Source: Pseudomonadota bacterium
Lineage (GTDB): Bacteria; Pseudomonadota; Gammaproteobacteria; Steroidobacterales; Steroidobacteraceae
DNA length: 20,567 nucleotides
Direction: 5' to 3'
Assembly: GCA_947454665.1 (NCBI GenBank)
Contig: CANGMU010000014.1
Location: 1 to 20,567 of the forward strand
Of the stretch, positions 15,371 to 20,567 are shown in pieces; the first letter of the stretch is position 1; each line of letters begins with the position of its first letter. Under the pieces are notes generated by a model that did not search any database, had not been told where the DNA came from, and saw only the letters and a program-made list of their open reading frames with translations. A program made the translations under genes and the position numbers.

Positions 15371-16363
15371 ATGGCGGGACCCACGGTCAAGGTCGGACAG
15401 GTCGGCGATCCGGAGCGGTTCACGCCGCTCTGGGCCGCGTACTACCGCTTCGGTCCGCCGCGCTGGGAGCCCTGGCTGCGTCGCAGCGGCGCGGGTCGCA
15501 AGCTGGTCATCGGCATCCCGCTGGTGTGGCTGTGCCTCTTCTTCCTCGCGCCCTTCTTCATCGACTTCAAGATCTCCTTTTCCGAGACGCGGCTTGCGAT
15601 GCCGCCCTATGCGCCGTTGCTGGAATGGGGGCCCGACCATGCGTTGTCGTTCCACCTGCACCTGGCGAATTACCGTTTCCTGCTCTCGGACGCCCTGTAC
15701 GTCAGCTCCTACCTGTATTCCCTGAAGGTCGCGCTCATCTCGACGCTGCTGTGCCTGCTGCTGGGTTACCCGATGGCCTATGGCATCGCGCGCGCGACGC
15801 CGACGGCCCGCAACCTGATGCTGATGCTCGTGATCCTCCCGTTCTGGACGTCCTTCCTGCTGCGCGTCTATGCGTGGATGGGGCTGCTGCGCAACAACGG
15901 CATCATCAACAGCCTGCTGCTCTGGCTGGGTGTGATCGACCAGCCGGTGCAGATGATGCAGACCGACTTTGCCGTGTACGTGGGCATCGTCTATTCCTAT
16001 CTGCCCTTCATGATCCTGCCGCTCTACACGAACCTCGAGAAGCATGATCCGGCGCTGCTGGAGGCTGCGGCGGACCTCGGCGCGCGGCCGATGCGCGCTT
16101 TCCTGCGCGTGACCCTGCCGCTGTCCTTCCCGGGTATCGCGGCGGGGTCCCTGCTCGTGTTCATCCCGGTCATCGGCGAATACGTCATCCCTTCGCTGCT
16201 CGGCAGGCCAGACCAGCTGATGATCGGGCGCGTGCTGTCCGATGAGTTCTTCAGCAACCGGGACTGGCCGGTCGCCAGTGCCGTCGCCATCGCGATGCTG
16301 GCGCTGCTTGTTGTGCCGATCGTCCTGCTGCAGCGGGTCCAGGCGCGCCGGGAGGAAGCATAG
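15371..16363 (+). CDS. potH: Polyamine ABC transporter permease PotH
   Basis: The 330-residue membrane protein closely resembles E. coli PotH. A cytosolic N-terminus of about 45 residues precedes the first membrane helix (LVIGIPLVWLCLFFLAPFF). The periplasmic region (FSETRLAMPPYAPL) and five further hydrophobic segments follow. ILPFWTSFLLRVYAWMGLL and GVIDQPVQMM are family hallmarks. The EAA loop that docks on PotG is EAAADLGARPMRAFLRVTLP. PVIGEYVIPSLLG and NRDWPVASAVAIAM close the pattern. It forms the channel with PotI. It starts three bases after the potG stop, without a good Shine-Dalgarno, and its stop overlaps the potI start. Confidence 0.94.
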   Translation: MAGPTVKVGQVGDPERFTPLWAAYYRFGPPRWEPWLRRSGAGRKLVIGIPLVWLCLFFLAPFFIDFKISFSETRLAMPPYAPLLEWGPDHALSFHLHLANYRFLLSDALYVSSYLYSLKVALISTLLCLLLGYPMAYGIARATPTARNLMLMLVILPFWTSFLLRVYAWMGLLRNNGIINSLLLWLGVIDQPVQMMQTDFAVYVGIVYSYLPFMILPLYTNLEKHDPALLEAAADLGARPMRAFLRVTLPLSFPGIAAGSLLVFIPVIGEYVIPSLLGRPDQLMIGRVLSDEFFSNRDWPVASAVAIAMLALLVVPIVLLQRVQARREEA

Positions 16364-17217
16364 TGAGTCTGCCGAAACGCAGCCTGCTCGTGCCGACGGC
16401 GCTCGCTTTCGGCTTCGCGTTCCTTTACGTGCCCATCCTGTCGATGGTGTTCTTCTCGTTCAACAACTCACGACTCGTTACCGTCTGGGATGCCGCCAAC
16501 TCACCGACCGTGAAGTGGTACGTCGCGTTGTTCCAGAACGAACAGATCCTGTCCGCCGCCTGGCTGTCGATCCGCATCGCGGTGCTGAACGCGACGGGCG
16601 CCACCGTGCTAGGAACCTTCGCCGGCCTCGTGCTGGCGCGGTTCGGCCGCTTCCGCGGCAGGACGCTGCTGTCCGCGATGACGACCGCGCCGCTGGTCAT
16701 GCCGGAAGTCATCACCGGCCTGTCGATGCTGCTGTTGTTCGTTGCCCTCGAACAGTTCATCGGCTGGCCCGCTGGACGAGGGGTGACCACGATCACCATC
16801 GCGCACATCACGTTCTCGATGTCCTATGTCACGGTGATCGTGCAGGCGCGCCTTTCCGGCTTCGACGGTGCGCTGGAAGAGGCCGCGATGGACCTCGGTG
16901 CGCGCCCGGCGACCGTCTTCCGTCGCGTCACGCTGCCCCTGATCCTGCCGGCGATCCTCTCCGGATGGCTGCTGGCCTTCACGCTGTCCTGGGATGACCT
17001 CGTCATCTCGCAGTTCGTCGCCGGGCCGGGCTCGACGACCCTGCCCATGGTCATCTTTTCAAAGGTGCGACTCGGCGTGAGCCCGGACGTGAATGCGCTG
17101 GCCACCTTGATGATCCTCGTTGTTGCCATGGGCGTGGTGCTCTCGGCAGTGGTGTTGCGGCGGAGCGAGCGGCGCCTGGAGCGAGAGCGGCGCGAGGCCC
17201 TGGCGGAGACGGCATGA
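16363..17217 (+). CDS. potI: Polyamine ABC transporter permease PotI
   Basis: The 284-residue second permease starts at a GTG that shares one base with the potH stop and is preceded by a strong Shine-Dalgarno (GGAGGAAG, 16351-16358). About six membrane helices are visible, beginning LAFGFAFLYVPILSMVFFSF. The family signatures are SRLVTVWD, TAPLVMPEVITGLSMLLLF and the EAA loop EEAAMDLGARPATVFRRVTLP. GWLLAFTLSWDDLVISQFV and GPGSTTLPMVIFSKVR complete the match, as in E. coli PotI. With PotF, PotG and PotH it makes a complete putrescine-type importer. The C-terminus is Arg/Glu-rich. Its last four bases overlap the polyphosphate glucokinase start (ATGA). Confidence 0.94.
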   Translation: MSLPKRSLLVPTALAFGFAFLYVPILSMVFFSFNNSRLVTVWDAANSPTVKWYVALFQNEQILSAAWLSIRIAVLNATGATVLGTFAGLVLARFGRFRGRTLLSAMTTAPLVMPEVITGLSMLLLFVALEQFIGWPAGRGVTTITIAHITFSMSYVTVIVQARLSGFDGALEEAAMDLGARPATVFRRVTLPLILPAILSGWLLAFTLSWDDLVISQFVAGPGSTTLPMVIFSKVRLGVSPDVNALATLMILVVAMGVVLSAVVLRRSERRLERERREALAETA

Positions 17218-17966
17218 CGCGTGATGTCCTGGGGATCGATGTCGGGGGCTCTTCGGTCAAGGCAGCGCTGGTGGATGTGGCCTCGGGCCGTATCACCGGT
17301 GAGGTTGTCTCGGTACCGACGCCCCAGCCTTCCACGCCCGCTGCGCTGCTGGACGTTTTCACGCAGCTCGACCAGCGGCTGCCGACCCGCGGCCCGGTCG
17401 GCGTCGCGCTGCCCTGCGTTGTGCAGCATGGCGTGACGCGCACGGCCGCCAACATCGACAAGGGCTGGATCGATCACGACTGCGCCGGTGCCCTGCGCAC
17501 GCGTTTTTCGCGGCCCGCCGCGGTGCTCAACGATGCGGACGCCGCAGGCATCGCCGAAATGCGCTGGGGGGCAGGGCGCGGCACGCGGGGTGTCGCCATC
17601 GTGCTGACCTTCGGTACGGGTATCGGCTCGGCCATCTTCAACGATGGCGCGCTACTGCCGAACACCGAGTTCGGGCATCTGGAAATGGATGGTCGCGACG
17701 CCGAACACACAGCCTCGGCACGCGTGCGCACCGTCGAGCAGCTCGACTGGCCCGCCTGGGCGGAGCGCGTGAATGTCTATCTGGCCCGCATGCATGGACT
17801 CTTCTGGCCGGATGTGTTCATTCTCGGTGGCGCCGTGAGCGAGAATTTCGCCCACTTCTCGTCGCTGCTGAAATCCCCTGCGGAAATCCGCGCCGCACAG
17901 TTCGCCGGACAGGCAGGGCTCGTCGGCGCTGCGATGGCCGCCGCACACGAAGAGGACATGGGCTGA
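17214..17966 (+). CDS. ppgK: Polyphosphate glucokinase (ROK family)
   Basis: The 250-residue ROK-fold kinase matches polyphosphate glucokinases. It has phosphate-1 motif GIDVGGSSVKAALVD (Asp9-Gly12), TAANIDKGWI, the catalytic-Asp motif VLNDADAAGIAEMRWGAG (Asp107), phosphate-2 LTFGTGIGSAIF (131-142), the PpgK-typical LPNTEFGHLEMDGRDAEH, and FILGGAVSENF near the C-terminus. The CxCGxxGC zinc motif of ordinary ROK repressors and kinases is absent, as in PpgK. It is expected to phosphorylate glucose to glucose 6-phosphate using inorganic polyphosphate (often also ATP). It overlaps potI by four bases and the aminotransferase by one, with GGAG at 17205-17208, so it is embedded in the polyamine transport operon. 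Why a sugar kinase sits here is unclear. Confidence 0.87.
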   Translation: MTRDVLGIDVGGSSVKAALVDVASGRITGEVVSVPTPQPSTPAALLDVFTQLDQRLPTRGPVGVALPCVVQHGVTRTAANIDKGWIDHDCAGALRTRFSRPAAVLNDADAAGIAEMRWGAGRGTRGVAIVLTFGTGIGSAIFNDGALLPNTEFGHLEMDGRDAEHTASARVRTVEQLDWPAWAERVNVYLARMHGLFWPDVFILGGAVSENFAHFSSLLKSPAEIRAAQFAGQAGLVGAAMAAAHEEDMG

Positions 17967-19132
17967 TGCGAAGCAAGCTGCCCGATGTCGGGACGACGAT
18001 ATTCACGGTGATGTCGCGCCGTGCGCTGGAGCTCGGCGCGGTCAACCTCGGTCAGGGCTTCCCGGATTACGCGGTGGATCCGCGTCTGGGCGAGCTGGTG
18101 GGCGAGGCCATCCGCGATGGCCACAACCAGTACGCACCGATGCCCGGTGTGCCACAACTGCTGCAGGTCATCGCATCGCGCCTCCAGGCGCGCCACGGCG
18201 TGGCCTTCGACCCGCAGCAGGAGATCACCGTCACACTCGGTGCGACGGAAGCGATCTACTCGACGATCCAGACCCTCGTCGGTCCGGGTGACGAGGCGAT
18301 CGTCTTCGATCCCTCCTACGATTCTTACGACCCGGCCATCCGCCTGGCAGGTGGACGTTGCGTGCACATCCCGATGGTGCCGCCGGGCTTCCACTACGAC
18401 TGGGACCGCGTGCGCGCTGCGATCACCGAGCGCACCCGCCTCGTCATCGTGAACAGCCCGCAGAACCCGTCCTGCACCGTGCTTCGCGACGGTGACCTCG
18501 ACCAGCTGGCCGCCTTGATCGAGGGCCGTGACATCCACGTGCTGTCGGACGAGGTCTACGAACACATCGTGTATCCCGGCGAGGTCCATCGCAGCGTGCT
18601 GGGGCACCCTGCGCTGCGCACGAAATCGGTCGCCGTGTATTCCTTCGGCAAGGCGCTGCATGCAACGGGGTTTCGCGTGGGCTATGCCGTCGCGCCGGCT
18701 GAACTCACGACCGAATTGCGCAAGGTGCACCAGTTCAATACCTTCACGATCGCCACCCCGCTGCAGCATGCGATCGCGCGCTTCCTGGTCGAGAAGCCTG
18801 AAGCGATGGATGGCCTGTCGGCCTTCTTCCTGCAACGCCACGACCTGCTGGCCGGCCTGCTGGCCTCGACGTCGCTGCGCGTGTTGCCGTCGAAAGGGAC
18901 GTTCTTCCAACTCGTCGACTATTCCGCCTGTGAACGGCTCGCAGGCATGGATGACGTGGCGGCGGCCAATCGCGTGCTCGAAGAGGCGGGCGTGGCGACG
19001 ATCCCGCTGTCGCCGTTCTATCGCGACCCACCGCAGCAGGGTTTCCTGCGTCTGTGTTTCGCCAAGCGCGAGGAGACGCTGCGCGCAGCCGCCGAGAAGC
19101 TGCAGGCCTTCGACGCCGGGAAGCGGCCGTGA
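17966..19132 (+). CDS. ybdL: Methionine/glutamine-type aminotransferase (YbdL-like, class I/II)
   Basis: The 388-residue fold-type I PLP aminotransferase follows E. coli YbdL throughout: LPDVGTTIFTVMSRRA, NLGQGFPDY, NQYAPMPGVPQL, VTLGATEAIYSTIQTLV, DPSYDSYDPAI, NSPQNPSCTV, SDEVYEHIVYPGE and the aldimine Lys229 in SFGKALHATGFRVGYAVAP. The C-terminus has RLCFAKREETL with the carboxylate-binding Arg. YbdL prefers methionine and aromatic amino acids. In the methionine salvage setting such enzymes use glutamine to aminate ketomethylthiobutyrate. The ATG lies in TGATG with the ppgK stop and has AGAGGA at 17951-17956. The neighbouring omega-amidase, overlapped by four bases, supports the glutamine-transaminase role. 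Kynurenine or cysteine-conjugate activity is also possible. Confidence 0.9.
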   Translation: MRSKLPDVGTTIFTVMSRRALELGAVNLGQGFPDYAVDPRLGELVGEAIRDGHNQYAPMPGVPQLLQVIASRLQARHGVAFDPQQEITVTLGATEAIYSTIQTLVGPGDEAIVFDPSYDSYDPAIRLAGGRCVHIPMVPPGFHYDWDRVRAAITERTRLVIVNSPQNPSCTVLRDGDLDQLAALIEGRDIHVLSDEVYEHIVYPGEVHRSVLGHPALRTKSVAVYSFGKALHATGFRVGYAVAPAELTTELRKVHQFNTFTIATPLQHAIARFLVEKPEAMDGLSAFFLQRHDLLAGLLASTSLRVLPSKGTFFQLVDYSACERLAGMDDVAAANRVLEEAGVATIPLSPFYRDPPQQGFLRLCFAKREETLRAAAEKLQAFDAGKRP

Positions 19133-19914
19133 ACGCGACGCTGCGCATCAGCCTCGTGCAGGCCGCCACGCGCTGGGAAGACCCGGCTGCGAATCACGCC
19201 GATATCGACCAGCTGACCGCGAATCTTGCCGGCGAGACTGATCTCGTCGTCCTGCCGGAGATGTTCGCTACCGGCTTTTCGATGCAGCCGGAGCGGCTGG
19301 CCGAGCCGCCGCTGGGCCCGACGGTGCAGTGGATGCAGCAGCTCGCGAAGCGGCTGGATGCCGCGGTCGTAGGCAGCGTAATCACCGTTGATGCCGGCAA
19401 GCACTACAACCGCCTGCACTGGGTGCAGCCGGACGGCCAGGTCGCCACCTACGACAAGCGCCACCTGTTCCGCATGGGCGGCGAAGACCGGCATTACGCT
19501 GCCGGGCAGCAGGCGCTCGTCGTCGATTGGCGTGGCGTCCGGATCGCGCCGCTGGTCTGTTATGACCTGCGCTTTCCGGTCTGGAGCCGTCGCCGCGATG
19601 GTCAGGACTACGGTGTGTTGCTCTATATCGCCAGCTGGCCCGCAGCGCGACGCCATGCCTGGCGTTCACTGCTCGTCGCGCGGGCGATCGAGAACCAGTC
19701 CTTTGTCGTTGGCGTGAACCGCACCGGCGCGGATGGCAACGACGTGCCTCATGCCGGCGACAGCGTCGTGCACGACTTTCTCGGCGAACCGCTCGTGGAG
19801 TTGGGCTCCGCCGCGGGCATCGCCACCACCCAGCTGGATCTGGCGGCACTCGCCGCATTCCGCACACGCTTCCCCGCGCAGCTCGATGCGGACCGGTTTA
19901 CGCTCCAGCCATGA
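19129..19914 (+). CDS. yafV: Omega-amidase / nitrilase-family amidohydrolase (YafV-like)
   Basis: The 261-residue nitrilase-superfamily protein has the catalytic triad Glu44 (VLPEMFATGFSM), Lys110 (TYDKRHLFRMGGED) and Cys144 (PLVCYDLRFPVWSR). The order and wording are those of YafV/Nit2 omega-amidases, which hydrolyse 2-oxoglutaramate (the deaminated product of glutamine) to 2-oxoglutarate and ammonia, and also 2-oxosuccinamate. SWPAARRHAWRSLLVARAIENQ and GVNRTGADGNDVPHAGDS are typical. The GTG at 19129, overlapping the aminotransferase stop by four bases (GTGA) and preceded by GGGAAG at 19118-19123, was preferred over an upstream in-frame codon at 19054 that would lie far inside the previous gene. 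It draws the glutamine transamination to completion. Confidence 0.9.
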   Translation: MNATLRISLVQAATRWEDPAANHADIDQLTANLAGETDLVVLPEMFATGFSMQPERLAEPPLGPTVQWMQQLAKRLDAAVVGSVITVDAGKHYNRLHWVQPDGQVATYDKRHLFRMGGEDRHYAAGQQALVVDWRGVRIAPLVCYDLRFPVWSRRRDGQDYGVLLYIASWPAARRHAWRSLLVARAIENQSFVVGVNRTGADGNDVPHAGDSVVHDFLGEPLVELGSAAGIATTQLDLAALAAFRTRFPAQLDADRFTLQP

Positions 19915-20567
19915 AGGCACGCACCCGACTCAACCATCCGCCGGCCGTGAACGTCCCGGCGGACAATCCGCCGCTCACCGCGCCGATCTACCAGAACGTG
20001 AAGTTCGAATACCCGACCGTCGCCGAGACGCTGCGCGGTCTGGCGGGCGAGCGGGAAGGCTTTTATTACTCGCGCATCTCGAACCCCACCACGCGCCAGC
20101 TTGAACTCACGTTGGCCGCGATGCAGGGCAGGGACGACGCGGTCGTCTGCGCCTCAGGCGTCGGGGCCATTGCGCAGGCGCTCATCGGCCTGCTGCAGCA
20201 GGGCGACCACGTGCTCTGCTTCGCGGAAACCTACGGCCCGACGCGCTCGCTGATCACGCGCACGCTGGGTCGCTATGGCGTCACGCACACGATGCTGTCC
20301 ATCGAGGATGACGAAGGCATCGAGCGGGTGCTCGCGACGACGCCCACGAAGCTTGTCGTCTTCGAGAGTCCGACCAACCCCGTCACGAAGATCGCCGACA
20401 TCGCGCGCATCACGCGCGCGGCACGCGCCGCCGGCGCGCTGACGATGATCGACAACACCTTCGCCGGTCCGCACCAGCACGGCCAGTACGACATCGACCT
20501 GTACGTCCACAGCCTGACCAAGTTCGTCTCCGGGCATGGCGATGTCATGGGTGGCGCCGTGATCGGC
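19911..20567 (+). CDS. Cys/Met-metabolism PLP-dependent enzyme (cystathionine gamma-synthase family), N-terminal part
   Basis: Reading from the ATG at 19911, which overlaps the omega-amidase stop by four bases, the frame stays open for 219 codons to the window edge. The N-terminal half of a trans-sulfuration enzyme is clear: TAPIYQNVKFEYPT, YYSRISNPTTRQLE, the cofactor-binding ASGVGAIAQALIG, FAETYGPTRSLI, FESPTNPVTKIADI, the Asp of MIDNTFAGPHQ, and the aldimine Lys204 in HSLTKFVSGHGDVMGGA. The family includes cystathionine gamma-synthase, cystathionine beta- and gamma-lyases, O-acylhomoserine sulfhydrylases and methionine gamma-lyase. The visible part does not decide between them. Its place after the aminotransferase/omega-amidase pair suggests methionine or homocysteine metabolism. 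No Shine-Dalgarno is visible; translation is probably coupled. Confidence 0.88.
   Translation, partial: MKARTRLNHPPAVNVPADNPPLTAPIYQNVKFEYPTVAETLRGLAGEREGFYYSRISNPTTRQLELTLAAMQGRDDAVVCASGVGAIAQALIGLLQQGDHVLCFAETYGPTRSLITRTLGRYGVTHTMLSIEDDEGIERVLATTPTKLVVFESPTNPVTKIADIARITRAARAAGALTMIDNTFAGPHQHGQYDIDLYVHSLTKFVSGHGDVMGGAVIG

Overview
The window is dense, GC-rich chromosomal DNA with typical proteobacterial gene content. It contains RlmKL, a TorF-family outer-membrane protein, a sigma-54-type promoter, PotFGHI and Puu enzymes. The combination and the compact, overlapping gene layout suggest a gammaproteobacterium, perhaps of the Xanthomonadales/Lysobacterales type. That placement is an inference from content, not from a marker gene. 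No tRNA, rRNA, CRISPR array, insertion sequence or phage gene was seen. No stretch over 300 bases lacks a gene; the largest gaps are 2161-2334, 6669-6785 and 13002-13085.

Left part (1-3103): the N-terminal part of S-formylglutathione hydrolase on the minus strand; divergent from it, a small exported protein translationally coupled to a lipoprotein TolC-family efflux channel; then a TorF-family beta-barrel protein behind a clear -24/-12 (sigma-54) promoter and closed by a strong terminator.

Middle part (3113-9556): a beta-alanine/omega-amino-acid:pyruvate aminotransferase (minus), divergent by a few bases from the bifunctional 23S rRNA methyltransferase RlmKL. Next is a two-gene molybdenum hydroxylase of the isoquinoline 1-oxidoreductase type, whose large subunit has a Tat signal.

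Right part (9590-20567): a polyamine island. PuuB (minus) is divergent from PuuD and PuuA (plus); these cover gamma-glutamylation, oxidation and final hydrolysis of putrescine, but the aldehyde dehydrogenase PuuC is not in the window. A putrescine-type ABC transporter potFGHI follows, with a lipoprotein binding protein. The transporter runs on, with 1- to 4-base gene overlaps, into a polyphosphate glucokinase, a YbdL-type methionine/glutamine aminotransferase, a YafV-type omega-amidase and the start of a Cys/Met-metabolism PLP enzyme that leaves the window.

The most interesting biology is this last run. Polyamine uptake and catabolism, a polyphosphate-using sugar kinase and the glutamine transaminase/omega-amidase pair linked to methionine salvage appear to be one co-translated unit. 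Three very tight divergent gene pairs with -10-like hexamers 7-9 bases before start codons also suggest leaderless transcripts.
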